A stretch of 36,157 nt of DNA from positions 1 through 36,157 of the forward strand of contig JBKJLF010000659.1 in assembly GCA_046597185.1 (NCBI GenBank), in the 5' to 3' direction. The stretch comes from CAMBDR01 sp046597185 (GTDB taxonomy: Bacteria > Pseudomonadota > Gammaproteobacteria > Burkholderiales > Burkholderiaceae_D). The notes under the pieces were generated by a model, which saw only the letters and a program-made list of their open reading frames with translations, had not been told where the DNA came from and ran no database searches. The translations under genes and the position numbers were made by a program. Below are positions 22,901-28,194 of this stretch, in pieces; position 1 is the first letter of the stretch, and every line of letters begins with the position of its first letter.

Positions 22901-24037
22901 GGCGACAGACGCTTTATTCCCTTACAAAGCGCGACCGAATTTGCGATTGCTGAAATTTGGCAAACCCTGTTAGGCTATGACAAAATCGGACGGTACGACC
23001 ATTTTTTTGAACTGGGCGGCCATTCCATTCTGGCGCTGCAAATGACGGCCCGTTTGAGTCAGCGCCTCAAGCAACAGGTGGCGGTACGCGAGCTATTCAT
23101 GCATCCAACCGTGTATCGCTTTGCGGCCGCCGTGGATGCACTGAGCGCACATGGCGGCCCGGCCAATTTGGTGCCGATCCGCACTGAAGGCAGTTTGCCA
23201 CCGCTATTTTTGATTCACCCGGGGGGCGGCGATGTCGGTTACGCAAAGGTACTGGCGTCCTGCTTTACGCCGGATTGTCCCATTTACGGTTTGGCTGCGC
23301 AAGGTTTGGCAGAGAACACATTACCCTTGCACAGCGTGCCGGAAATGGCCGCGTTATACATTCAAGCCATGCGCCAGGTTCAAAAAACCGGCCCCTGGCA
23401 TGTAGCCGGGTGGTCTGCTGGCGGTGCCATCGCGTGGGAAATTGCGCATCAATTGATCGATGAAGGGGAGCACGTGGCCTTGGTCGGACTCATCGACGCC
23501 TACAACCACAACAGTTTGATGCGTAACCCCGATGATGCTGCCTATCATGCCTTTGAGCAAGCGTTTGGCCTTGATGAAGCTGGCAGTCTGTTGGCCATGC
23601 TGGCCGCACTGCCGGATATGCAAGCCAAGGAAATCGAGGCTTTGGCGGCGCTGGCGAATGGTGGGGCAGCGAATGGTAAGCCGGCCAATGGCACGCATGG
23701 GCATGTTACACAAGCGAAGGTCGAAGCCATGCGGGATTATTTTCTACAACTCAATACCACGCCACCAGAAATCAGCCGCACGATTTTGCAACGGCATCTG
23801 GCCGTGTATCACAGCATACGGCTTGCCGCCACCTATTATTCGCCACCGCCTGCGCGCGCCCCGGTCTGCTTATTTACCGCCGCCGATATCACAAGCAGCG
23901 ACCATACGCTTGGGTGGGGTGCAGTCAGCGGTGATCAACTGAAAATTATCGAAATTGGCGGCACCCATCAAACCATTGTCGAATTACCGCACGCGGCCAA
24001 GCTGGCTGGTGCAATGGCTGAGGCGCTGGGGCTTTAA
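10994..24037 (+). CDS. Nonribosomal peptide synthetase, FAAL-ACP-(C-A-T)x3-TE, lipotripeptide type
   Basis: A 4347-residue complete assembly line. Order by residue: fatty-acyl-AMP ligase 1-600 (YTSGATGNPKGV); carrier 1 with Ser664 in GGHS; C1 about 720-1165 (HHIVSDAW at 856); A1 about 1197-1725; carrier Ser1770; C2 (HHIVADGW at 1972); A2; carrier Ser2870; C3 (HHIVSDGW at 3082); A3; carrier Ser4011; type I thioesterase with Ser4141 in GWSAGG, an Asp in LIDAY and a His in GGTHQT. The FAAL activates a fatty acid and loads carrier 1, and C1 then acylates the first amino acid. Read against the GrsA pocket positions, A1 gives D-I-L-Q/A-L-G-L-I-W (Gly), A2 D-M-E-N-M-G-A-V-N (closest to hydroxyornithine/Lys/Arg-type codes) and A3 D-V-W-H-I-S-L-V-D (Ser). 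No epimerase, methylation or reductase domain is present. The product is inferred as acyl-Gly-basic-Ser, released by hydrolysis or cyclisation. No MbtH or phosphopantetheinyl transferase gene is nearby. Confidence 0.93.
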   Translation: MNSPASVPVSTLFQLLRWRASPESGTAHHTAFTFLEDGEQLSGSLTFLELDRQARNIAAHLQTVTRPGERVLLVFPPGLDYIAAFFGCVYAGVIAVPALPPANARTLPRLQLIAKDATPQVALTLHAIQHRIGQFQADPCQVLGKLTWLATDALANQLANQLANEPTNELADASNAWQAPLVLPSDVAYLQYTSGATGNPKGVMVSHANVLANLQLSQSTYGIQAGDVFVSWLPPHHDFGLIGAILFPVYVACHCVQFPAAAFVMRPWRWLKLISDYRAKMTGAPNFAWELCVQKVSEQQKALLDLSSLRVAVSGAERVRYDTVRGFAQAFAACGLAPQALTPAYGLAEATLLVSANMQKTAGVLPHRLLLDNAALARHDVRLTQQASDAIELVSCGLAELPLHQVIIVDPLTLKKLDENSVGEVWVRGPSVASGYWNQPEASHATFGARMEDEPNAQHNTQPETYLRSGDLGFIHQKELYITGRIKEMMIFNGRNIYPQDVEATIEQLDPAFRPNGCAVFSLEQDSVAQLVVIQEVESRKTAQLEALVNTLRAELAEQHEIFSINAVCLVKAGHIPRTSSGKIQRLRCQALFLANEFVPVWAWQAAQDGRDGQDAPANANDDSLPFLAPHTETQQQLANIWAQLLDMERISIQANFFALGGHSLLATQVISRIRSELQTDLPLRTLFEAPTIEQLARQVELARHTRPSMTVPTIIKVERNQPLALSFAQQRLWFLDQLEPNSALYNIPVALRLHGQLDVRALDLAINEIVRRHESLRTCFALIDGTPLQSITPQLNIGLSVTDLGHLPAHEREAHALALAGEEALAPFDLASGPLLRASLIRMQAHETILLFTMHHIVSDAWSMGVLVRELATLYGAYRLNLASPLRELAIQYADFAHWQRQWLSGAVLEAQCAYWKEQLAHSPSLLALPTDRPRPALQTHHGAVFEWVIPAPTTAKLHALGRQAQATFFMTLTAAFKVLLARYSGQSDICIGTPIANRNRAEIETLIGFFVNTLVLRTQVDSHASFAQLLQQVRSTTLDAYTHQDVPFEQLVEVLKPERHPSHSPLFQVMLILQNAALEKLDLAGLTLEPVTEHSVSAKFDLTLTITENANANANTDTDGDSGSDLLASFEYNTDLFDASTIARMAKHFSHLLDAIAAGPGQAIGALNMLDEAERHQLLVQWNDNATDYPASASLHQLFEAQAASTPEKVALVFEDQQVSYGELNAKANRVAHYLRSLGVGPDVLVGLCVERSPEMLIGLLSILKAGGAYVPLDPAYPPERLAFMLNDARPLALLTQPHLLTMLPNNGIQTLCLEHAQRDSEFDAQFAQYSADNPLAVGLPGNLAYVIYTSGSTGKPKGVAVQQRNLSNFLYAMQQAPGIAPNATLLSVTSLSFDIAALELFLPLVVGARCVLASRAAATDPAQLFALMARWQVSIMQATPATWALLAWHGWPRLDHPLQILSGGEALNASLAAELLKHTACLWNLYGPTETTIWSAACCIESDQPILVGKPIANTQFYILDASLNPLPIGVAGELYIGGDGLARGYLNRPDLSADKFIPNPFSPVPGARMYQSGDLARYLPNGKVEYLGRIDDQLKIRGFRIEPGEIEAALRALPQVRQAIVMARADAAASAEAMPEVGEKCLVAYIIPHQSADHGADHAADHAADHATNSASDQALNPAQLRMALAHSLPDYMIPAYFVVLDQFPLTPNGKINRKALPKPAMLRADDNYLAPRTATEAALAQIWANVLGLDRVGVHDNFFALGGHSLLATRVMSQIRTVCQIELALRSLFDATTVEALACQIETARQTLDESNQADGGYNEFGLPPILPIERDGPIALSFAQQRLWFLDQLEPGSGFYNMPAALRLVGPLDVVALRNTVDEIVRRHEALRTCFAMLDGIPMQVIHPTLEIPITLTDLGQLPKAEHEARAQMLVQDEARTPFNLATGPLLRASLIRLQAEEHIFLFTLHHIVADGWSLGVLVQEVAALYGAHLQNRPSPLPELTIQYADFAHWQRQWLSGAVLEAQSAYWKTQLMGSPGLLALPTDHPRPALQTHRGAVFEFIIPEQTTTRLYALGRQAQATLFMTLAAALNVLLARYSGQNDICIGTPIANRTSPEIETLIGCFVNTLVLRTRIDSQASFEQLLQQVRHTALDAFTHQDVPFEQLVEVLQPERHPSHSPLFQVMLALQNAPMKAANLAGLALTLLPENSVTAKFDLTLNITEQAGKHLLANFEYNTDLFDASTIERMARHFTRLLDAITTDPEQPVGTLTMLDSVEQHQLLVQWNDSASAYPKHLSIAQLFEAQAEKYPNQVAVVFDGADTSYAELNARANQLAQHLRTMGVMPESLVGLCLHRSLAMIVGIVGILKAGAAYVPLDPGYPPERLASMLNSARPTLVLTQQAILDTVLGTVLPTNLPTLCLDSQATLLAGYSSANSHNTGKNGNLLQPTNLAYVIFTSGSTGQPKGVMVQQNNLHSQISALQQRYQLTASDRVLQFASVTFDMSVEEIFGALLTGAALVLRTDEWLSSGAAFARLCERHRITVANLPSVFWSQLATDLANEAQPLPLPTCLRQIMIGGEAVNVAAIDAWFRRTGHTPALFNAYGPSEATVNATIREIVPHGPRAAIGHPIANARIYILDAQCQPVPVGVAGHLHIAGDGLTRGYLARPDLSADKFIPDPFSPIPGSRMYQSGDLARYLADGNIEYLGRIDNQVKIRGFRIELGEIEAALAALPQVREALVLVRDDIAGDAGSGEKRLVAYIIVQATPDQAAGQANQPISDTMPLRLAQSLPDYMIPAYFIVLDQFPLTPNGKINRKALPKPDMMRGVGTYLAARTPIEAELAQIWAKLLGLDRVGVQDNFFALGGHSLLATRIISRIRSVCQIELPLRAMFEAPTVQALARRVEMARRALAEPMQLNRSNESEVAPCVAIGRIARDQPLPLSFAQQRLWFLDQFEPGSAFYNIPTALHLRGPLDVAALSKTVAEIVRRHEALRTCFGMIDGIPMQVIHPTLEIPVTFTDLSDLPDHAPAHALVHPRTARAQALAQIEACTPFNLSTGPLLRASLLRLQAEEHIFLFTLHHIVSDGWSMGVLVQEVAALYAAHTQNPQNPQNPQNLASPLPELPIQYADYAHWQRQWFSGERLETQCAWWKTQLADSPGLLALPTDRPRPALQTHHGAVFEWVISEHTSAKLHALGRAAQATLFMTLTAAFKVLLARYSGQSDICIGTPIANRNHAEFEPLIGFFVNTLVLRTQVNSRASFKQLLQQVRDTTLNAYTHQDLPFEKLVEVLQPERHPSHSPLFQVMLVLENVPMGQLNLPDLTLEPLPEQRVTAKFDLTLNIAQGLAGVGSMASADASISVNVNSPLLASFEYNTDLFDADTIERMAGHFMHLLEAITHDPEQPVGTLAMLAKQETQQLLVQWNDSAVAYPKIATLQQLFEAQVARTPDQVALVFEGRQLTFAELNAKANQVAHYLRALGVGPDVLVGICLERSLEMVIGLLGIVKAGGAWVPLDPALPSERLTHMLDDARPLVLLTQQHLFDTLFDTLSAKPIPTLCLDSQWAQLSSNNNNLIHTTHATNLAYVIYTSGSTGKPKGVGIDHAGIVNRLQWMQDAYGLTSTDRVLQKTTYSFDVSVWEFFWPLSFGATLVLAKPGGHQDANYLAELIDKQAITTLHFVPPMLDLFLTTLEARHCPTPTPASALTLRQVICSGQALPPALQQRFFAQFGHSTLHNLYGPTEASVDVTFWQCQADTQRHCVPIGQPIANIQIYLLDEHLNPVPPGVAGQLYIAGVGLARGYLNRPDLSADKFIPNPFSRVAGARMYQSGDLARYLPDGSIDYLGRIDDQVKIRGFRIELGEIEAALAALPQVREAIVLARDDIAGDAASSNERRLVAYIIANQESSEQAANQTSYQTSKQRLDTALLRAALARSLPDYMVPAYFITLDQFPLTANGKINRKALPKPELARGDRRFIPLQSATEFAIAEIWQTLLGYDKIGRYDHFFELGGHSILALQMTARLSQRLKQQVAVRELFMHPTVYRFAAAVDALSAHGGPANLVPIRTEGSLPPLFLIHPGGGDVGYAKVLASCFTPDCPIYGLAAQGLAENTLPLHSVPEMAALYIQAMRQVQKTGPWHVAGWSAGGAIAWEIAHQLIDEGEHVALVGLIDAYNHNSLMRNPDDAAYHAFEQAFGLDEAGSLLAMLAALPDMQAKEIEALAALANGGAANGKPANGTHGHVTQAKVEAMRDYFLQLNTTPPEISRTILQRHLAVYHSIRLAATYYSPPPARAPVCLFTAADITSSDHTLGWGAVSGDQLKIIEIGGTHQTIVELPHAAKLAGAMAEALGL
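11453..11512 (+). repeat. In-frame 12-bp tandem repeat in the FAAL domain
   Basis: Five 12-bp units, the first two identical (TTGGCCAATCAG) and the rest diverging, encode repeated Leu-Ala-Asn-Gln/Glu. It lies in a loop of the fatty-acyl-AMP ligase ahead of its YTSGATG motif and keeps the frame. Confidence 0.85.
14324..14341 (+). repeat. In-frame 6-bp tandem repeat between C1 and A1
   Basis: AACGCC is repeated three times, encoding (Asn-Ala)3, followed by an Asp/Thr-rich stretch with ACCGAC repeats. It sits near the end of the first condensation domain and preserves the frame. Confidence 0.75.
15962..16009 (+). repeat. In-frame 12-bp tandem repeat at the end of A1
   Basis: Four 12-bp units of the type GATCATGCAGCC encode Asp-His-Ala-Ala repeats in the loop between the core and the C-terminal subdomain of the first adenylation domain. 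Confidence 0.85.
20312..20347 (+). repeat. In-frame 9-bp tandem repeat in C3
   Basis: Four 9-bp units of the type CAAAATCCA encode Gln-Asn-Pro repeats in the third condensation domain, inserted in a loop that C1 and C2 have only as a short spacer. Confidence 0.88.
21617..21640 (+). repeat. In-frame 12-bp direct repeat in A3
   Basis: TTATTTGACACC occurs twice in tandem (Leu-Phe-Asp-Thr), in the loop before the TLCLDSQ strand of the third adenylation domain. A2 carries a related but diverged duplication at the equivalent place (about 18207-18240). Confidence 0.8.
22722..22745 (+). repeat. In-frame 12-bp direct repeat at the end of A3
   Basis: ACCAAACAAGCT and ACCAAACAAGCA lie in tandem, in the same A-domain loop that carries the Asp-His-Ala-Ala repeat in A1. 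Confidence 0.75.
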
Positions 24038-24051
24038 TTTGCTACAAGTTA

Positions 24052-24080
24052 GCAGGTAGCTGCATGAAGCCGCTACCTGC
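24052..24080 (+). terminator. Hairpin after the NRPS gene, possible terminator
   Basis: GCAGGTAGC and GCTACCTGC form a perfect 9-bp stem around an 11-nt loop, 15 bp after the NRPS stop. No T-run follows on the plus strand, so it is not a classic intrinsic terminator; it could stabilise the mRNA end. Confidence 0.4.
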
Positions 24081-24155
24081 ATCAACAAAAGCGGGAGATG
24101 CAAAGGAAAGTTTGCATTTCATGCCGGGTTTTCTACCCGAAATAGTCACGGAATG

Positions 24156-24269
24156 CCGCAAATGCTGGCTCACAGCGGAAGGCGTCATCCCCAATTGGCG
24201 CGCCGCGCCGCTGAGCGAACCGCAGGCCACCACCTCGGCAAAAATCGCCATCCGTTTGTAGTGTTCCAT
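24156..24269 (-). pseudogene. LysR-family regulator remnant (N-terminal HTH only)
   Basis: From the ATG at 24269, preceded by AAGGAG, 38 residues match the LysR winged-helix start: FAEVVACGSLSGAARQLG followed by TPSAVSQHLR. Real LysR proteins continue (ALE..LG..LF.R..) to about 300 residues. Here homology stops exactly after SQHLR, and the frame runs on into unrelated sequence to a stop at 24042. No effector-binding domain was seen in any nearby frame, so this is a deletion remnant. It lies head-on to the end of the NRPS gene and might once have regulated a neighbour. Confidence 0.72.
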
Positions 24270-24331
24270 TCCTTTGCTCCTTGTCTGACATTGTGGCCAA
24301 GTCAAATCGATTATGAAGTTTTACTTCAAAG

Positions 24332-24846
24332 TCATTGCGATTTTACCCCACTAAAGGGCGTATCACTCAAATGCGGCAAACAGACCTGGCTGATGGCGGG
24401 CACCCCCGTGCGTGCATTAAAACGACTGGCCGGGGCACGCCATGGGTAAAGCACTTCGGGCATGGCCACATCATGGCGCAACATCAGATTTTGCCTTGGC
24501 AATTGCGCCGCCAGCAAAGCCCACATTGGCTCACCTTCAATCATGCCCTGCGGGAAAGCCACGGCCACCTGGCAACCGAGATCGCTGATAAACGAAAACA
24601 GTTCAGACAAACTGAGAATATGCGGGTGCAGCCGCAGCATATTCAACAACAGGGTCGAACCACAACGCCCGGTGCCCACCACAAACACTTGTTCGGTGTG
24701 CTGGAGCGAAAGATTTGTTCGGCATGGCGGTCTTCAAAACGCAGCGAGGCGGCACTGTGCCAGAAGGTGCGATAGTTCAACGCTGGCAATTGTGCCAGAT
24801 CAACACCGCACAGCGCTTGCTCGACATCCCCCGCAATGGCGATCAC
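24332..24846 (-). pseudogene. Sulfotransferase-family pseudogene, frameshifted and 3'-truncated
   Basis: The phosphosulfate-binding P-loop VFVVGTGRCGSTLL sits at about 24690, followed by LRLHPHILSLSELFSF and MLRHDVAMPEVLYP, all typical of PAPS-dependent sulfotransferases. The upstream part (IAGDVEQALCGVDLAQLPALNYR onward to AEQIFRSSTP) is in a different frame, so an indel lies near 24690-24705. Homology ends near LPHLSDTP, about 118 residues after the P-loop, where a full enzyme would go on for another 150 or more residues; the last residues look unrelated. The intact enzyme would transfer sulfate from PAPS to a hydroxyl or amine. Its position beside the NRPS suggests a lost tailoring gene, but this is inference. 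Confidence 0.7.
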
Positions 24847-25028
24847 ACGTGGGCGAATGCACGCACGTCAGCAGGTGCGTCATACGCGGCAGCGGCGGTA
24901 TCCAGCGCTTGCCACAGGCGCTGCTGCGGATCTTGCTCGCCGGGGCGCACCAGACTGAGCACCAACAAGCCAATCAGTAAGGACAAAGTCAGGATGATCA
25001 GTGATTTCACCGTTACATTATTCAACAT
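24843..25028 (-). pseudogene. Membrane-anchor fragment upstream of the sulfotransferase remnant
   Basis: A 61-residue frame starts with a strong hydrophobic segment (residues 9-28, SLIILTLSLLIGLLVLSLV) after a short polar leader, then RPGEQDPQQRLWQALDTAAAAYDAP and a stop. It overlaps the next sulfotransferase frame by 4 bp in another frame. It may be the N-terminal anchor of the same broken gene, joined by a second frameshift, or a separate small membrane protein. The family is not recognised. Confidence 0.4.
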
Positions 25029-25237
25029 AACATTGCGCCTCAGTGTGGTTTGATTTGAAAATGGGAAAATGGCGTCAGGAGCCGGGACGCGATCACATAT
25101 GATTCTGGAAGGAAAAACAGCCGAAATTGACTATACGTGGCATGGAAATCAAAGTCAAGCCAGTTTGTCAGCAAAAACAGACACAAATTTCAAATCAGCT
25201 ATCTTTTTTATTTTGGAATGACGACACAAGAGTGTAT

Positions 25238-26122
25238 TCAGGACGGCTTGGCCACCGCATCCAGCTTGTCCTGGGTTTTGGTGTCGAAGTCACTGGCCTC
25301 ATGTCGTTCGCGCAGTTGACTCTCAGGTGGCCCCCAGGCGCGGTTGACCATGCGACCGCGTTTTACCGCCGCCCGTTGGGCAATCTCTTTGGCCCAGCGA
25401 TTGACGTGGGTATAAGACGCCGCATCCAGAAATTCTGCCGCTTCGTACACGGTGTTGGCCACCACCGCACCATACCATGGCCAAATCGCAATATCGGCGA
25501 TGGTGTAGTCATCACCGCACATATAGGTATGATTGGCCAGATGACGGTCGAGCACGTCCAGTTGGCGTTTGACTTCCATGGCAAAGCGGTCGATGCAATA
25601 TTTGATTTTGACCGGGGCATAAGCATAGAAATGACCAAACCCACCGCCCAAATAAGGCGCGCTACCCATTTGCCAGAATAGCCAGTTCAGGCATTGCGCG
25701 CGCTCGGCCGGGTCATGCGGGATCAGTGCGTCGAACTTTTCAGCCAGGTATAACAACATCGAGCCGGATTCAAACAGCCGGATCGGGCTGGCACCGCTGT
25801 AATCGACCAGTGCCGGGATTTTGGAATTGGGGTTGACTTCGACAAAACCGCTGCCAAATTGGTCGCCATCGTTAATTTTGATCAAATACGCGTCATATTC
25901 CGCGCCGCTGTGCCCCAGTGCCAGCAATTCTTCCAGCATGACGGTGATTTTTACGCCGTTGGGCGTAGCCATCGAGTACAGTTGCAGCGGGTGCTTACCA
26001 CGTGGCAAAACTTTCTCATGCGTGGGGCCGGCAATCGGGCGATTGATTTTGGCAAATGCGCCGCCGTTTTCTGCATCCCATTGCCAGACTTTGGGTGGTA
26101 GGTAAGCGAGTTCATCCGTCAT
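25238..26122 (-). CDS. yghU: Glutathione S-transferase, YghU-type disulfide reductase
   Basis: A 294-residue protein, close to the roughly 288 of E. coli YghU. An N-terminal extension (about 1-45, with PPKVWQWDAENGG and INRPIAGPTHEK) typical of YghU/Ure2p-like Nu-class transferases precedes the thioredoxin fold (LYSMATPNGVKITVMLEEL near 48). VNPNSKIPALVD and LFESGSMLLYLAEKF form the glutathione site, and the all-helical domain (DYTIADIAIWPWYG near 207) follows. Nu-class enzymes bind two glutathiones and reduce organic disulfides and hydroperoxides in the cytosol. AAGGA precedes the ATG at a normal distance. It is the only clearly intact gene in the 24-28.5 kb decay zone. The C-terminus is complete. 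Confidence 0.9.
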   Translation of the reverse strand: MTDELAYLPPKVWQWDAENGGAFAKINRPIAGPTHEKVLPRGKHPLQLYSMATPNGVKITVMLEELLALGHSGAEYDAYLIKINDGDQFGSGFVEVNPNSKIPALVDYSGASPIRLFESGSMLLYLAEKFDALIPHDPAERAQCLNWLFWQMGSAPYLGGGFGHFYAYAPVKIKYCIDRFAMEVKRQLDVLDRHLANHTYMCGDDYTIADIAIWPWYGAVVANTVYEAAEFLDAASYTHVNRWAKEIAQRAAVKRGRMVNRAWGPPESQLRERHEASDFDTKTQDKLDAVAKPS

Positions 26123-26150
26123 TTTGGCATTCCTTTTATAAATACTTTAA

Positions 26151-26555
26151 TCAATAGGCGAGGTAATTGAAAGCGATCCTGACGATAACATAAAACCCAG
26201 CTACCTGCACATACCGCCAAACGCGTCGCTGGTTCCCATGTATTTTATGCAATCCACAAAACGAACTGCCTGTGGCCGCCTGAACCAGTGCCAAACCGCT
26301 GACCATGCCCAGATAGCGCTGATCGTGCGAAACCGCAAAACCTCGGTGGAACAGTTCGGGCCGATTCTTTGAAATCCACAGGCTAATATCGTTGATCAAT
26401 GCCTGATGATCAACCACCAGCGGCTTTTCATCCATCATGGCGCTCACTGGCAAACTACCAAAAAGTTCCGGCCCATATTTTTTAAAATAGGTATTAAAAA
26501 ACTCCGATCTTTTTGATTGCTGGCCGACGGGTGTCGCCACGGGGTGTAGCATCAC
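26151..26555 (-). pseudogene. CBS-domain fragment of a GGDEF/EAL-type signalling protein
   Basis: The first 90 residues (FFNTYFKKYGPELFGSLPVSAMMD, then PLVVDHQALINDISLW and RYLGMVSGLALVQA) resemble the linker plus single CBS domain found between catalytic modules of some cyclic-di-GMP proteins. The last 40 residues (from SSFCGLHKIHG) are unrelated and probably out-of-frame sequence beyond a breakpoint near 26270. No GGDEF or EAL segment was found on either side. I read it as a leftover piece. It ends 28 bp upstream of the yghU start on the same strand. Confidence 0.5.
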
Positions 26556-26762
26556 ATTACAAAATAATTCCCTTGGGGAACATTTTTAATATCCATAGGG
26601 TAACATGCCGATATGACGATTGCGTGACAAGACCCGTGGTCCCATGCAGGTAACAAGCTCTACCAATGCCAACAACGGCTTATGGTCGCCGCTTGTTATG
26701 GCAGGATCAAGTTTTGTGATTGGGATGCTGCCTAGCAAGAAAACCAGGATCGTGACAGCTTG

Positions 26763-26785
26763 GTGGGCACGCCGCTGGTGCCCAC
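26763..26785. repeat. 8-bp inverted repeat (hairpin)
   Basis: GTGGGCAC and GTGCCCAC flank a 7-nt loop in the 284-bp non-coding stretch between the CBS fragment and the methyltransferase. A second GC hairpin (CCGGG/CCCGG at 26820-26835) lies just after the methyltransferase stop. Either could act as a terminator for the minus-strand gene, but no T-run follows. No gene is seen in 26556-26839. Confidence 0.4.
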
Positions 26786-26839
26786 ACTGATACGCTGCGA
26801 CATTGGTGCTGCATTGCTGCCGGGTCTGCGCCCGGGCGA

Positions 26840-27541
26840 TTATTCGGCAGCCTTACGCACCGTCAAAAACAACATCAAGCCGATTTCTTCGGTCACGATT
26901 TGTGCCTCATAGTGTTTGGGATCGTGGCGCAATGCCGGGCCAGCCAGTGCCAATAACTCTTCCCCGGTTCGATAGCGCAGGGGCCAATCGGCCAGGTGAT
27001 CCATCATCGTCATGGCGTCATGGTGGGTAAAATTGCCCACTACCAATAAACCGCCTGGGTTCAACAGTAACAGTAAAGCTGTTACCAGTTTGCTGCCAAC
27101 ATCATGCGGCAAGTAGTCAAACAGGCCGACGGCATAAAAAATATCGTAACTACCGATCTGCTGCTGCAAATTGGCGGTTTCTTTCAAAATCAATTTCACC
27201 GCCACATTGAAATAATCCAGCGTGACCGCATCCGGCAAGCGCCCTTCTGCGCGCAATTGCTGATGGCGACGAGTACAAAAATCGAGCGCAGCCACATCCT
27301 GATCAAGCAAACTGACCGATAGCGTTTGGCCCGGCTTCAAAGGTTTTTCGAACAGGTCCACCAGTTCCTGCCCAGGGCCACAGGCCAGTGAAGCCATGCG
27401 CACGGCGCTCTTTTTTTGCGCCAAAATTTCGGCATGCAGTAAGCGCACCAAAAACGGGATGCGGTTATACCCGGCCAGCTTATCCCAATGTTCAACAAAA
27501 CCCGCTGTAGTAATGCCACATACGGTAAAACTGTTCCTCAA
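26840..27541 (-). CDS. Class I SAM-dependent methyltransferase, PhcB-like
   Basis: A 233-residue frame. SLACGPGQEL (near residue 52) is the SAM-binding motif I, followed by LLDQD, then IFYAVGLFDYLPHDV, NPGGLLVVGNF and WPLRYRTGEELLALA. This combination resembles methyltransferases of the 3-hydroxypalmitate methyl ester (extracellular factor) type, such as PhcB of Ralstonia. Those proteins are longer at the N-terminus. Here the first 15 or so codons overlap, in another frame, the 3' end of the decayed cyclopropane synthase, so the original start is probably lost and the ATG at 27541 may be fortuitous. The methyltransferase core itself is intact. A role in fatty-acid methyl ester signalling is inference only; no phc-type sensor or regulator is nearby. 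Confidence 0.65.
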   Translation of the reverse strand: MRNSFTVCGITTAGFVEHWDKLAGYNRIPFLVRLLHAEILAQKKSAVRMASLACGPGQELVDLFEKPLKPGQTLSVSLLDQDVAALDFCTRRHQQLRAEGRLPDAVTLDYFNVAVKLILKETANLQQQIGSYDIFYAVGLFDYLPHDVGSKLVTALLLLLNPGGLLVVGNFTHHDAMTMMDHLADWPLRYRTGEELLALAGPALRHDPKHYEAQIVTEEIGLMLFLTVRKAAE

Positions 27542-28190
27542 GCTTGCGGTCGAGCTGGCCGATTTCGGGTCAATGCCGGGTAAACTGTTCAGCCCAGGCC
27601 ATCAGGGTTTTGTGGTAATCGGGGCCGATATTATGCCAGTCTTCCAGCACAAAGCGCCCTTCCATCGCTTGGTTGATTTGGGCAGCCGTGGGTATATAGC
27701 CATTAGGAAAGATATATTTAAGTATCCAACGATTGGCATGGGGCCGAAAAAAATTGGCCCCGATGGTATGCAACAGGAACAAACCGTCGTCTTTCATGAC
27801 GCGTGCCACGGTGTGCATGAAAACATCATAATTTTTTGGCCCCACCGCTTCAAACATGCCGATTGACACGACTTTATCAAAGTTGCCAGTGATGTCACGG
27901 TAATCTTTTTCAATGATGCTGACTGGCAGGCCCTTGCAAAATTCGCGTGAAAATTCGACCTGGGCGCTGGAGATATTGTAGCCCGTCACCTGACAACCAT
28001 AATGGTTGGTGGCGTATTTGGCAAAGCCGCCCCAGCCGAAGCCGATTTCAAGCACACTGTCGCCGGGGCCAATTTGCAGCTTGCGGCAAATCATATCCAT
28101 TTTTGCAATCTGTGCCTGCGCCAGCGATTGGGCATTGGCCCAGTAGGCGCAGCAATACTGCCTATACGGGTCCAGCATCAACTGGAACAT
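27492..28190 (-). pseudogene. cfa: Cyclopropane-fatty-acyl-phospholipid synthase, decayed
   Basis: The 206-residue main frame matches the catalytic middle of Cfa: MLDPYRQYCCAYW, VLEIGFGWGGFAKY (SAM motif), KDYRDITGNFDKVVSIGMFEAVGPKNYD, LLHTIGANFF, WILKYIFPNGYIPT and EDWHNIGPDYHKTLMAWAEQF. E. coli Cfa has 382 residues; here the N-terminal 130 or more are missing, with an in-frame TAA directly before the first ATG. An in-frame TGA at 27570-27572 stands where the family has Trp (H-W-PEI). The frame then continues as PEIGQLDRKLEEQFYRMWHYY to 27492, still recognisable as Cfa, before homology stops at a junction with the methyltransferase. The intact enzyme would methylenate unsaturated phospholipid acyl chains using SAM. 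Inactive as read. Confidence 0.85.
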
Positions 28191-28194
28191 TTAA

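Noticed and set aside
27396..27866. 156-codon plus-strand frame over the methyltransferase and Cfa remnant
   Set aside because: It is fully antisense to two recognisable protein families and has no domain of its own.
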